Shown in pieces: positions 47,178 to 59,703 of a stretch of 64,000 nucleotides of DNA. The notes under the pieces are model-generated. The model had not been told where the DNA came from. It did no database searches and saw only the letters and a list, made by a program, of their open reading frames with translations. The stretch covers positions 30,637,410 through 30,701,409 of the forward strand of contig CM029660.1 in the NCBI GenBank assembly GCA_017311315.1, given 5' to 3'. This stretch comes from Dendrocalamus latiflorus. Taxonomy: Eukaryota; Streptophyta; Magnoliopsida; Poales; Poaceae. Position 1 is the stretch's first letter. Each line of letters opens with the position of its first letter. A program made the position numbers and the translations under genes.

Positions 47178-50100
47178 CTGCCTCTTTGACATCGGAAGGC
47201 GAGGGCAACTGGGCGCGGCTTCACCGTGCGCCATGCGGACAACTGACTAGGAAAAGGAAAACAACATCTACCTCTATCAGCAGGTAGCCCCCCTCCCTCA
47301 AATAGACAAAAGAATAAAAAGAAGAGCATGCAGACTTGTAGGATGAGTAGGTGCCGCCTCGCCGCTCCACCTCATATCAGTCTTGTTCATGTGTCACCGC
47401 TCTCCTTCCTCAGCTACTCCAAGCTGCACGCGTGGGTAATATTATCTTATCTCTTCAATTGGTTGCTTGAACACGATTGGATTTTACTTGTATAGCTGCA
47501 GTGTTAGGGGGAAAAAAATGTTGTCGATTATTCCTACGCTCTGAATATCCAAACGGCGGTGGCCTAACAAGTACTAATAACATCACAACAAGAAGCGATA
47601 GCAAGCTACATGGAGATGGTATGTGGTGGCCAGGTAGAAGACAAGATGAACGTTGTTCTATTCTCGGGCCTACGGGTGACGATGGAGCAGCGGGCGTGGT
47701 GCCACGACGGGTGGGGGCTAGGAGGCGCGGGAGTGCAGGCACATCTGTATGCCTACGATCTGCAAGCATAGGCTGACGCTGGCCAAGTAAAGCGCGGCAA
47801 CCAGTTGACCAGGTCACTAGGGGGCACAGGCATGTGGCAGCCAGTAGGCAAGCTAGGACACATGACGGCACGAGTGGCCAGGCCGCTAGGGGCGTGACGA
47901 CTCCATCCTATCTAAAATTTAATCCTAAATCTATCACTGGTTTAGAATATAGGAGGTCCATCATATTGTCAAATACTCAAATGTGGAGTATACTCATGCA
48001 GCAAGTCGATCTCCAACATCCTACCACAAGATTCTCAAACTCCTAACGATTGCGTACGTGCGACAGCGTGCGAGAGACGGGGGGGCACGAGCATCTTATT
48101 GCTTAATTTTATGGTCATGTAGTCATCCCAAACCGAGATCCGTGGAAGCAGGGTGGAAGCGTGGAGGGACATGGTTGGCGGCTTGCCTCACGTACTGCTC
48201 CCTCCGTGTGCGTGTGAGAGTGAGAGGGGGCAAGCTCAAAGCGCTTGGAGTAGCGTCGCTACTGGTAGCAGCGGTAATAAGCAATTGGTAGTGGGTAATT
48301 GCCTGGGGGAACGTGTGGCCCGTGGGCGAGTCGAGGCGAGGATCCCAAGACCGCAGCATTCCGCTGCAGCGGCGAGAGTTACAAGGCGCTGGTGGTTTAC
48401 GCACCCCGAAAACAAGCGAGTGGTGGCGCTGAAATCGTGATTCTTGCTGGGGCGCCGTACGTAATCCTTGGAAAGGGTGGGGAATTTTTTTCTTCTCCCG
48501 CATTATCCGGCAGCGGTGGTGGCTGACGCGGGTATCCAATGAGCTTTTGTTGCTTTCTAACTTTTTAATTTTGTTTTTATTTTTAGTTTCTAGATTTATT
48601 TTATTTTTTCTCTTGTTCCTTTGTATTATTAGTGATGATATAACTTTTATATTTTTTATTTTAATTACGCTGAAAAATCTAACAACAGTACAACGCATTT
48701 TCAGCCGCTACAGTGTAAAAAGAGTCAGAAGTCTAGGTCTATAAGCCTAAATGAGCACTACCATAACCCTCGTTCCTTTTGGTTTTTTGGCTAAATTTTA
48801 ACTTCGCTTTTTTTAGCAATCACTACTCATGAGACTAATAAGCTGCAACAAAAAATACAGGCTCATATTGAAAGACCGAATATGGCAACACAGAGGATGA
48901 ATGGTGCCATTTCAAAATTTTCCAAAGTATTCAAGATTCTATCCTCATACAACTACAGAGGTGTAGAATATAGAATTCTTAGCTGACAATCCAAATCAAC
49001 TAGCTCAAGATAACAAAAATTTGAACCTAACTCTTACTGGCGATCTAACTGGCCTCCAAACGGTGGTATGACCGTTTGGGCAGTCTAACCGTTGCTGCAA
49101 TAAAATCAGGCAAATAAATAGTGTTTTAGCATGGTTTCAAAAATGAAAATCGAGAGAATTTTTTATCTGTAGATCCAAATGATATGAAATATTGCAGAGA
49201 TCTACTCTAGGGTATCAAGAATCTATTCCAACTAATGATCATGAAAATCATGGTCAAAGTTGTGACCTGTTACATCAAAACCGAGCGAAAACTCCAAATA
49301 ATGAATACAACTTGCTCATGGGTAGATGATGGCCAAAATGACTCTAGATATATTCCCACATACCACAGCAAACTAGAACACCGAAGAATCCTAGCAAAAA
49401 ACCCACGGATCAAGAGCCAAAAACCGGGTTTTTCTCATGAATCTTGCTATCAAGGTGCCTATATAGATGAGGATGTATTCCTAGATATTATCTCTATCTC
49501 TTATATGTCCTTGGCACAACAAGATCATAAGAAAGAAAAAAGAGAGATCGAAACCAACCAAAAACACAAGCACATCAAACAAAACAAGAAAGACTTAAGA
49601 GTTGCATAACGTTTGATATATTGCTTACTTGAGAAGGTAGGTTTTACAACCACTCCACCTTAGAAGACAAAGAACACTCAAGGTATTCACTCTCAAACCC
49701 TAACCGTAAACCTAGAGAAGAGAGTATAAGAAATGGGTTGGATGGTTAACCTCACATGTCTTCATCCTAACCCCTTTTATAGGTGGGCAATCAGCCACCT
49801 ACACCCCTTAATGGATCCTATCTACTATTATAATAGGGGAGCCCGTTAACCCTTACACACATGGGTTTTACTCTCACAAGTTCACTAATGTATGTTTTTC
49901 AAAGCGTATAAGTGTGCATCCGCTAAATCCTTAGTCTTGACCCAACCAGCTCTACCTTGACCTAAACCGCTCTCCAACGCATCGCCCATGCATTGTGGTT
50001 TTGATCCAAGATGGTTTCCGTTATTTTGGTCAAACTACAAAAATACCCTTTCTTAACTTGGTCATGCAATCGCCATGCTTGCCACGTTGAAGTACGCCAC

Positions 50101-50880
50101 TAGCCTACCATGCGTCGCCAAGTCTCTCCTGTTATGGTTCCACCGAACCACGGCTCACTTGACTCGTGCAAGCTACACAGAGCCATCTCGCCGTTTGAAC
50201 TCGCCTTCAACATTTCCTGCCTTTCTCATGCCATGCTTGAGCTCATCGTCTTACCTAACATCCTTTATCATTCTGGGCCTTAGCTCCTCATGAGCTTAGC
50301 CCCGATTCTCGCCGTTAACCATGGTTGACTCCAAGCGACTCTGCACATTCAAAGACAAAGAAATCATTTTCAGACACAAGTTCTTTACAACTTGACCTAC
50401 ATTAGTCAAGACATGCATCATGCACTCTTAATCCAATAACCCGGGCCAATCAAACTTAATCCATGACTCAATTCCCGAAAACCCTAGTTTCTGGAAAGAT
50501 CGGAAGTACCGCACTTACCATGCCAGTACTTCCACTCTCCAAAGCAATACTTCCGCACATTGAAAACCTCACTTGGACCTCTTTTGGAAAAATATACTGC
50601 AACTCAATTGGGTACTTCCACCAAGCGGTACTACTGCACTTATGCTTGTGGTACTTCCGCAAAGCGAAACTACTGCACTAATACATGCGATACTTCTGAT
50701 TTTCCTGACTTCCAGAAAATAGTCTAAATCAAATGCAATCTTTAAAAAAAAACCAATTGACCATTCCACAAATATTGCAATAGTTCATCACAAAGTACCA
50801 TAGACATTCTCTCATGGTCCATCAATATGCAACTACTCCAGCATGCATTGATACTTCTCTCACTAGCAATGATACTTCTC
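47178..50880. other. intergenic and probable retrotransposon-derived DNA, no gene recognised
   Basis: The part from 47178 to 48540 is GC-mixed with overlapping frames on both strands and no known domain. From about 48760 to 50880 the sequence resembles a degenerate LTR in minus orientation, with a TATA box, CCGTTTGG- and GGTACTTCCGC-type repeats and long non-coding stretches. Its borders could not be set. Confidence 0.4.
49774..49781 (-). promoter_or_regulatory. TATA box of a probable minus-strand LTR promoter
   Basis: The minus strand reads CCTATAAAAGGGG in a setting typical of retrotransposon LTRs. No coding frame follows within view. Confidence 0.4.
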
Positions 50881-52756
50881 TCACTGACAAATATATTATA
50901 TACTAAATATCAATGACATGGTTTTTAGAGTTGCTAAGAATAAAGATAACTATGCTAGAAATTCTCATAAAAAGCAAAACTATCTAACACTTAAATTTGT
51001 GAGTCCTAAATTTAAAGTCTTAGATTTGATAGTTGACTTATAGATATAGGAATCTATCTATATCTATACTAACTATACAATTAGAGAAAGATATAACCAT
51101 CTATCTGGAGGACTAGAGCTATAATGGCCAAGATTAAAAGAAAGGGCTCACATCAAGTACAATCCAAATTAAGAGAAATTAGGAACAAAAAATAAAGGAA
51201 AAAGTTAGCAATTTGATTTCCATATGACTTCCAAAGTAACGTGCATAAACAACTAAAATTCAGAATAATAATTAAATAAAATTAGCAAATCAAATGAAAG
51301 AGTCCATATCAAGCACAATACAAATTAACTAAAATTTGGAATAATAACTAAAATAACATTGGAAATGGTTTTTTTATACTATTCCCATCATAAAACTAAA
51401 CAGAAATCAATGTCAAGTATGACCCAAAAATATGCACATCAAGAATAAAATTATGGATGGTTAGATATTTTATTTGTGAACTTATTTGTAATTTAAATTC
51501 TAAAAATATTAAAATTTGTAAATCTATTCTAATTAGGCACTTCCAGGAAGCTCCCATGATAACTAAAAAGATCTAGCTATCTATTTCACAGATCCAAGTT
51601 ATAACGACTAAGATTAAAAGAGTCCATGTCAAGAACAATCCAAATTAACTAAAATTAGGAATAAAAGTAAATAAAATTATCAGTTTGATTTCCATATGAC
51701 ATCTAAAGTAACATCTATCAATAACTAAAATTTGGAATAATAATTAAATAAAAATTAGTAAATTAAAAGAAAGAGTCTATGTCAAGCACAATCCAAATTA
51801 ACTAAAATTTAGAATAAAAAATAAAAGAAAAATAACTATTTGATTTCCATACGAATTTCAAAGTAAATAAATAAAATCCACACATGAGGGAAAAAGAGAA
51901 AATGTCACTCAACAAGAAAGAAAATGAGAAACGAAAAAAAGGCAAGACCTATTCACCTGCACGCTTCCCAACAATGTGTGTTTTACAACTTTCAATTTTT
52001 TTGCTAGAATCACCATGGATGTGGTGGATTCTAATTAAATTTTAACTATATCGACCATTGGGCGTTATCTATATAATACAATAAAAGCATAGAACGGTTG
52101 ATTACATCAGCTAAGAAAAAGGAGAAATACTGTAGAAATTCTCACAAAAAGAAAAAATCTGGCCTTTATTTTTGTGGACCCTAATTATGTTTAGCAATCC
52201 ATAACTGATAGGTGTTACTTAATAAGTGAGAATAATTTTTAAAAATTCTCACAAAAATAAAAGCACCTACCTCTTAATGAGGTGTACCCGCTTAATCATA
52301 ACCTATGATATCATTGTAACTAAGTTAGCCTGCGGATGAACTTCAATGACTCACTTAAACAAGCTTAAACAAGTTTAGTGAGGTGAACATGCATTTTAGG
52401 AATTTGGTGACCTACTTGAACATACGCGACAAGGTCAGTGACATACAACGCAACTTACTCATCATCTATATTATTTGTTTTAATATATTCTACTATACAT
52501 TACCATCATAAATGAAATTAAATCTACAAACATAGGAATTAAATTGAACTGATAATGTTATAAAAATTCTAATATTTAAATTCTTTCATGTGAATTGTGA
52601 ACCTTTATTTTTTCACATATAGTTCTTTTATTATTCATAATATATATACCACTAAATCAATTAAATATGCTATAGGAATGATACCTAGATACACAGACTA
52701 TCTTGCTAGTTAACAAAGAAAAAGCAACACCTCACGCTCATGAACTTGTACTAGTA
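50880..52756. other. AT-rich repeat-derived DNA with a recurring internal motif
   Basis: A unit containing CAAGYACAATCCAAATTAA followed by CTAAAATT and GGAATAA recurs at about 51155, 51310, 51625 and 51780. TTTGATTTCCATAYGA also recurs at about 51215, 51680 and 51840. The stretch TTCTCATAAAAAG/TTCTCACAAAAAG appears at both ends (50964, 52140) and near 52246. This suggests an old element of internally repetitive type, perhaps a Helitron relative, but no termini were found. Confidence 0.45.
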
Positions 52757-52945
52757 TGAGTTCATGAGCTTGTAGCGGATTTGGCGCTGTTTGCGATGGT
52801 ATTTACGAAATTATCCGTATGCACAGCGTATTTACAGAAATAACGTTTTTGCCATCCGGTGGCCGGGCGGCAGCGCATGGGAGACGACGCGTGGCACCTA
52901 CTGCCCCGTGAGCAGACAGCAGGCACCTGCTGCGTATCCATGGGA

Positions 52946-54030
52946 TGGCAGGTGATTAAGCCGGCTAATTAGCTGGCTTAATCACTACCTAAATTTATAA
53001 ATTTACAGCATATTTGTTTGAATTTATAAATATAGCACATGACGTCTATAAATTACAAAATTTTATAAACAAACTTCTGACACAACATATTTAATTGTGT
53101 AATGTTTTTACAATTTTATCCCCTCTGAATATTGCTAAACAATTTGTACGATTTTGATATTTGTAGTAATTGTTACATATAGCAAATGAGTTTCAAAAAT
53201 TATAAAATTTTATGTGGAGCCTCCCAAAATAGTCAACCTCATTGTGTACTTTTTTAGAAATTTTATGTGCTCCAAATTTGCCATGCTAATTCACGATAAT
53301 TTAATCTATTATCGCACATGATTATGATTAAATTATCATGAATTAACATGACAAATTCGGAGCACATAAAATTCCCTAAAAATTGAAGATCACATTAATT
53401 TAATCTATTATGAATTAAATTCATGATTAAATTCATCGGCCATAAATTCATGATTAAATTAAGTCGCATAAACAAGATAAATTAGGACAACATAAAATTT
53501 TCAAAAATTACACAATAAATATAATTGTGTCAAAAGGCCTCACATAAAATTTTGTAATTATTAGAGCTCGTTTGCTATATATGAAAACTCATACAATTAC
53601 TAAATTTTTATGAATTGTTAAGCAACATTCACAACAGATAAAATTATAAAAAAAATTACACTATTAAGTACGATGTGTATAGAGGCTGTACATAATCTGA
53701 ATAAACGTTGTAAATTTAAGTCAAATAAAACTTTTAAAGATTACACAATAACTATGACTGTGTTGGGAGGCTTCACATAAATTTTTGTAATTGTTGGAGC
53801 TCGTTTGCTATATATAAAAACTCGTACAAATATCTAAATTGTATAAATTTTTTAGCGACATTTACAATAGATAAAATTATCTAAAATTTACAATATTAAG
53901 CATGTTGTATCGGGAGGTTGTACATAAATTTCTGTAATATTTTGAGCTCATTTGATATATTTATAAATTCAAATAATCACTAAGTGAAAAAATTAGGACA
54001 GATAATTAAGCCAGCTTAATCACCTGCCCT
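52946..54030. repeat. AT-rich palindromic element nested in the MULE
   Basis: Its outer ends are inverted: GGCAGGTGATTAAGC at 52950 and its complement at 54010-54030. The interior folds about a centre near 53320, where CAAATTTGYCATG and TTATGTGCTCC occur in both orientations. On the right a unit of about 240 bp (AGCTCGTTTGCTATATATRA, ending in GATAAAATTAT) is repeated at about 53565 and 53805, and an inverted relative lies on the left near 53120-53220. Confidence 0.7.
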
Positions 54031-54041
54031 CCCCTCACTGG

Positions 54042-56227
54042 ACGACTGTGAGATCGAGGAGGCCGACTAGAGGGAGGGTGAATAGGCGATCTAAAAATTT
54101 TCTTCAAATTAATATTGACAATTCAAGACATTTTCTGTTTGCCTAAACCAAGTATACAATGCGGAAGCTAAAACAATTTGGATTAGCTCAAACAGCGCCT
54201 AGAACAAATAAATTCACCTAAGTAAACCAACTATGCTAACCTAGATCAAGGTTTGCAATTCTAGATTTATAAGCAATCAAAATAATGCTAAGTAAGTAAA
54301 TTGTTTGAATATAAAAGAGCACAAGGAAGCAAACCACAAATGACACGATCACTTTTTACCGTGGTGTTCGGAGACTTGCCGGTCTCCCCTAGTCCACGTT
54401 GAGTTAAGCCCGAACTAATCGGACCGGCTCCACGAATTAAGCCTTCCACCTCAAATCACTAGTGATAACTCTTTCCCGCTCCGGGTAGGTGAGCTTCAAC
54501 CTTCACAACTTCGCCGGGTCTTCTCACAACCTTCTTTGAGAAGATCACCATACACGACGCCTCCCACGCCGTCTAGGAGTCGAAAAACTCCAAGAGTAAT
54601 AAGTCAAGTCTCTCACTTGACTCTCACCCCATGCAACGAATGCACAAACTCAAACCGGACACAAAGTCCTCCTATAGATGCAACACATGCACTCTAGATC
54701 ACTTTTCCTCTCTCACAAAGTGCAACACATGCACTCTTGAGTGGAGAGTCTACACAACCCATCTATTTGCATGATCTCAAACACATTAGATCAATGCAAA
54801 AATCAAAAGACATCCAAAGAGTCACTACCACGGTCTAATGTCAAAGGAAGTAGTAATAAACAATCTTAGACCATGCCAAGAGATAATGTATGATCTCTAA
54901 CTTTTGCAAAACACATTTGCAAACTCAGATCATGTCACAAGGAGTAGGTACATGGACTTCAAGCACTTGCAAAACACATTTGCAATGCATAGTCCCATGT
55001 TGCTAAGATTCACCACATGAGTTTCAACTATTTACAAAACACATTCGCAAATATAAGCCTCATGTTGAGATGAGCTAGAGCAAGTGAGGTTTAAGCTATC
55101 AACACATGATGAAACTCAAACTACTAGACATGACCCCTCTTAATAGTACGGCAACCTATACTAGCAATCTGGTCTTCCAACCAAACACCAAGACCGGTAA
55201 AAGATTAAGAACACATTCTTAGCCCTAGCTAGCCATACCTTTGCATTGGATCATTTTCTCGTCATGTATCAACTCATGATGCATCTTTCACTTCTTCAAC
55301 TTCATCAACACATGACGGGACTTCACTTGATGATCAATACATGATCATCTCCTCATGCATCAACTCATGATGTGTCTTCTTTTTCTTGATGGCCTTCAAC
55401 ACATGAATCCATCTTCTTCCTTGATAGCCTTCAACTCATGAAGCTATCTTCATCTTAATCTTGACTTGATGACCTTCAACACATGAAGTCATCCTAAGTC
55501 GTTCTCATTTGTGGAACCTAACCTCTGCATCCAACTCATGGAAACCGTTAGTCCGCAAAACAATTGTCATCGATTACCAAACTTTACCATTTTGGTAATT
55601 CATGACAATCCTCAACAAATAATGAGATATAAAATTGATTTGCAAATATACAACTTGTACACAACAATTGTATACTCTAAGATAAGCTTTAAACAAAGCT
55701 TACTTATCCGGTTGTCATTAATCATCTAACTATTAACACATAATGGAGAAGTTAGATGACAACTCGATTGCACATGAGTATATATGAACTACACAAACTA
55801 TATATACTCAAGAATGTATTTCAAAGTAAAGATCCCAAATATGTATATTGAAAGAAATATGGATCAATACTTATGAAACTCCAAAATATAGAGAGCTCCC
55901 CCTAAATGTGTGCATACAAGTGTATATAATGAAGACATATGCACATATTCATTTTGGACTATTTGAGGAGATCAATCTATATTTTGTATCTAAGAAATGC
56001 ATTAGTAAATGAGAAAGTGATTTTGAATGCATACCTCTTTGATTTCACCTTTCGATCCAAATAAGACTAAACATAAATAAACTTAAACAAGCATATTACT
56101 CTCATATATGCATTTGTCATTGTCACCGAAACATTATAATAGTATTTGTCATTAACATCAAAATCTCATAATGGTATTTGTCATTAACACCAAAACCAAC
56201 TTAAACAAAACTTGATCTTTCAACGGC
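54042..56227. mobile_element. probable solo LTR (copia type, ~2.2 kb) nested in the MULE
   Basis: The segment 54047-56222 begins TGTGAGATCGAGG, ends GATCTTTCA, and is flanked by ACGAC (54042-54046) and ACGGC (56223-56227), a 5-bp duplication with one difference. The early GGCCGACTAGAGGGAGGG and GTGAATAGGCG words recall long grass Sirevirus LTRs. No polyprotein is present. Short words such as TTCAACWCATGA and GCAAAACACATTTGCAA repeat inside. Confidence 0.65.
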
Positions 56228-56444
56228 AGCCTGCCTACTGTCTCCTCATTGGGCGGTAGGCTGCCTGCCGTCTGCTGGCGGGGTGGTAGGCGCCTGCCGC
56301 CGGTGGCCCCCCCACACCTCGCCGGTGCTGCCGTCCGCTCATCAGATGGCAAAATTGATATTTCTATAAATACGATGTGTATACTGTTATTTTTGTAAAT
56401 ACCGTTGCTAACAGTGCTTAATCCGCTAAAAAGTCTGAGTTCGT

Positions 56445-58303
56445 TCGGGACATAAGGATTTTGTTGGAAGTTTTTTGTCGACGCTTTGGTGAATAAGGCG
56501 GTGGAACACATGGCTCAGGAAGACGACCCATGGGGATGGCAAACTTGATACTGTTGCAGGCTCGTGCGAGGGTGGATTCGGCTGCCTATTGCCGGGACAC
56601 TTTATTGTAGGAGCTACCGCCTTTTCATTAGTTTTTCCCTATTGGCTGCATGTTTGGGTTGATCTTGTGATATGATTAGCATTTAGGTGCTTAATTAGAG
56701 TAACTGGCATATGATGAGATCATATGGAATTTAAGTTCCATTTCGTGTATGAATGCTGTAAATAAGTTGAATGCTTTTGATCTGTTCTGCATTGTTGCTT
56801 TGCCTATGTATTCTATAGTGATCTCATTGGCATCAGTGTTATGCATGTGCTCTAGAATTCTTGCTGCCCAGGAATTCAGCAGGTTACTTTATAAATTAGA
56901 ATCCTTTATGGTGTAGTTCATTTTTACGTTTTAAAAGGGTCATGTTTCAGTTAGGCCTCTGCATTACTCCACCTTTTGGCACTTGGCAGGGTTCTGTTAG
57001 TAATCTGTCTATTTGCTAAGCATCTGCACAGATCCCCTGAATGAACTAACCGACCCTAACATTCACAACCAAATGAATTCATCAGTTAAGATTGTAATGT
57101 GCCACTATCTGTATCTGCCGCAAAAATTCTTTCAGTGTATTCCACTCTCCTAGTCGTGCTATCCTAAAACTGTTAATACATTCTAGCATATTTATGAAAG
57201 CTGCTTTACATCTGAATATCTCTTTGCAGAAAGGTTGCATATACTGGACACTTGAGTGAAGATTTAATTCAAGAGATGGTGTCCTAACTGACCATTAGTA
57301 AGTTTATGCTAACCTACCACTATGGAGTAGTTGCTTCTGTTTTTCCAGTTTACATGCCTTGTGAGTTTGGAGCTATTTCAAGATGGCAAGATATCTATGT
57401 CGAACTATTTTAAATTTCTGAAATAGTTGCTCTGTTTGCCACTGACCAATATATATGATATATCTTTCATTCTTAAACTTCTTATTATCACATTTTGTAA
57501 TTCCGCGTTTACTTGGTTCTACGAAACATTTGGAAACATGCCTAAACATTCATCAAAGTTTTTTTATATGTTGCAAGAGTTACTTCTTTGAGTCGCATGT
57601 AAGCGTATGATGACAACAGAAGCTTGGTGTATCTAGAATATCTCCGTTTTCCTTTCTATGCCCGTCTCATACCTTCTTATTTTCAGGATAGACGAGCACA
57701 CAAACTTGCTATCTTTATTGAAAAAACATCTAGGTGGTGATCGGTTCGGCTGAAAAGCTCATGGCTTATGGCTGAAAACACTGTAGCTGGCTGAAAAAAG
57801 CATTGTAGCTGACAGATGCTTATTTAGCATAAATAAATTTAAAAAAATTTAAAAATATAAAAAATATGTTAGCCCATTACGTATAATACAAACAAATACG
57901 GGAAAAAAAGAACCGGCAAAAAACTCAACAAAAAGCCAAAAGTTCAGAAAAAGACGAAACTTATGAATAGTGAAAAATAAGCCAGAAGCCGAAACCGAGT
58001 TAATCAGGGCTAGAGTCCTAGCCCTTGGAAGGACCAGCTTACACCATATCGGAATACAGAATTGCATGGTCTCAAACTGTTCATTCAAAAGTGTGCCAAG
58101 GTATTGTGGTCAAGTTACCATGCGTCTGTCATGATTATTAAATTTTGCTCTACATTTTCATAAGACAATGACTTCTTTAAACGTGCTGTAAGAATCAGAG
58201 TCACCATACCGCCAACTCAATATAGAACCTTTGGGCCCACAACTGAGTAGTATTGTTATTGTCGGGTACCAAGTACCAACTATTAATGTTTTTCTTCCAT
58301 CAG
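56445..58303 (+). other. probable introns and upstream part of an unrecognised host gene
   Basis: AT-rich DNA with intron-like T-rich tracts precedes the exon that starts at 58304 after a TTTCTTCCATCAG acceptor. A MITE lies in it at 57730-58012. No earlier exon could be identified with confidence. Confidence 0.35.
57730..58012. mobile_element. MITE, family A copy 4
   Basis: Its left end CTAGGTGGTGATCGGTTCGG and inverted right end CTAGCCCTGATTAACTCGG match imperfectly. It is very close to copy 3 at 39501 throughout the core. Confidence 0.82.
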
Positions 58304-58521
58304 ACAGTTGTGACTTTGAAGTCAAGAAAATGGTAAACAAGCTAAGTACAAATGAGCCGCCCCATGGCAGCTCAAACGATAGCCCTCGTCTACAAGGCAC
58401 TGAGTTTCATGAGGAAGAAATAGAGGAAGGTGAGTTGTCACCAGAGACACTGGTTATAGACCTCAAGGATTGTGGAACTTCACGTACCACTAATATTGCT
58501 TCAAAGAAGGTTACAAGCAAA

Positions 58522-59703
58522 TCTAAGATGAGGAGGAAATTGATAATATACCCTCCAACTAGATAGAAATCTAGCATATACCCTTCTTTAGTTTGCAATT
58601 GAGAAAATGCCCTTCTTTAGTTTAGCTTGTTCAGGAAATACCCTTTTATACACTTTTGTACAAGTGGATTATGATACTTCCGTATTCTACCGTATTTGCG
58701 TGACGACGGCGAGAGTGACGAGCGCGAGCTGCCAGGCGGCGGTGAATCCGACGACGAATCCGGAGACGAATGTGGCCATGTAGTGGATGAGGTTGCCGAG
58801 CTTCTCGCTGATGGCGTCCTGCACGATGACGGCGTCGGCGTTGATGGCGTAGATGATGTCGGAGGTGCGGATGTCGGTGTCGAAGAAGGAGATGTCCTGC
58901 TTCAGCGCCGCCTCCAGGAAGCGGATCCGCATCCGCGTGGACTGCCGCTCGCCGGTCCACATCCAGCATGAGATCTCTGCGGGATGGATCCCTCGGGTTG
59001 AGCACCAATGCAACTAGCAGCGCGGCAAAAGAAACTTGAGAAGAGGAGGAATCAACGGAGGACTAGTTACCTGCCCAGGAAGATGCCCAGATTGCGGCTC
59101 CGACGACGAGGAAGTAGAAGGCGTACTTGACGACGAGGCGGGCCATGGTGTCCGGGTCGTCGGCGTGGGAGCCGAAGGAGTCGACGAGGTCAGCGAAGAA
59201 ACGGAGGAAGACGGGGAGGGAGCAGCCGTGGACGAGGGCGCCGAGCGTGCCGACGGCCATGAGGAGGCAGTCGAGGCCGTCGGCGAAGCGGAAGAGGTCG
59301 CGCAGGCCGGCAGCGGGGGTCGGCAGCGGGGGCCGGCGGGGAGGGCTTCTCGTCGGAGGAGGAGGGCTTGGCATTGGGAGGCGGCTGCTCTGTCTCCAGT
59401 GGCGCTGGTGCTGCTGCTGTTGTTGGAGGCGGCGGCGGAATAGGGGCAGTAGATGCAGTATTGGTGGTGGTGGTGGCCGGCGGCGCCGATGCGGTAGATT
59501 TATTTGCGTGACGACGGCGACGCGGAAGCACGCCGGTAGAATACGGAAGTATCATAATCCACTTGTACAAAAGAGTATAAAAAGGTATTTTCTGAACAAG
59601 CTAAACTAAAGAAGGGTATTTTCTCAATTACAAACTAAAGAAGGGTATATACTAGATTTCTATCTAGTTGGAGGGTATATTATCAATTTCCTCATCTAAG
59701 ATA
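58522..59703 (-). mobile_element. Pack-MULE carrying an ABCB1 gene fragment
   Basis: The element is 58531-59694. Nearly identical inverted arms of about 160 bp occupy 58531-58692 and 59533-59694 (GGAAATTGATAATATACCC outermost, CTTCCGTATTCTACCG innermost). A 9-bp duplication TCTAAGATG / TCTAAGATA lies at 58522-58530 and 59695-59703. Between the arms sits GC-rich DNA from a host ABC transporter gene and no transposase, which is the definition of a Pack-MULE. Confidence 0.94.
58693..59470 (-). pseudogene. ABCB1: captured 5' fragment of an ABCB1/P-glycoprotein auxin transporter
   Basis: On the minus strand the first exon fragment encodes GLRDLFRFADGLDC, LGALVHGCSLPVFLRFFADL and YAFYFLVVGAAIWASSWA, the start of transmembrane domain 1 of plant ABCB1 (maize br2, sorghum dw3). 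A 94-bp intron with GT-AG borders (58977-59070) joins it in frame to ISCWMWTGERQ, FFDTDIRTSDIIY and LGNLIHYMATF in the second exon, which stops being ABCB1-like near LALVTLAVV. Upstream of about 59310 the proline-rich N-terminus is out of frame by one base with the rest. The parent protein exports auxin at the plasma membrane. This piece lacks both nucleotide-binding domains, so it cannot transport. Confidence 0.9.

Larger units (their letters stand above)
52757..56444. mobile_element. Mutator-type element with two nested insertions
   Basis: The element spans 52766-56435. Its ends are inverted copies of roughly 170 bp (TAGCGGATT, GGTATTTAC, TTTTGCCATC, AGCAGACRGCAGGCA shared). A 9-bp duplication TGAGTTCAT / TGAGTTCGT (one difference) lies at 52757-52765 and 56436-56444. 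Subtracting the AT-rich palindrome and the LTR-like insert leaves only about 400 bp, so the original element was a small MULE-type MITE. Confidence 0.87.

Noticed and set aside
48123..48698. 191-residue minus-strand frame
   Set aside because: Begins in AT-rich, lysine/asparagine-coding sequence and continues through GC-rich DNA with competing frames; no recognisable domain.
58696..59609. Long plus-strand frames across the Pack-MULE
   Set aside because: Shadows of the GC-rich ABCB1 fragment, whose real frame is on the minus strand.
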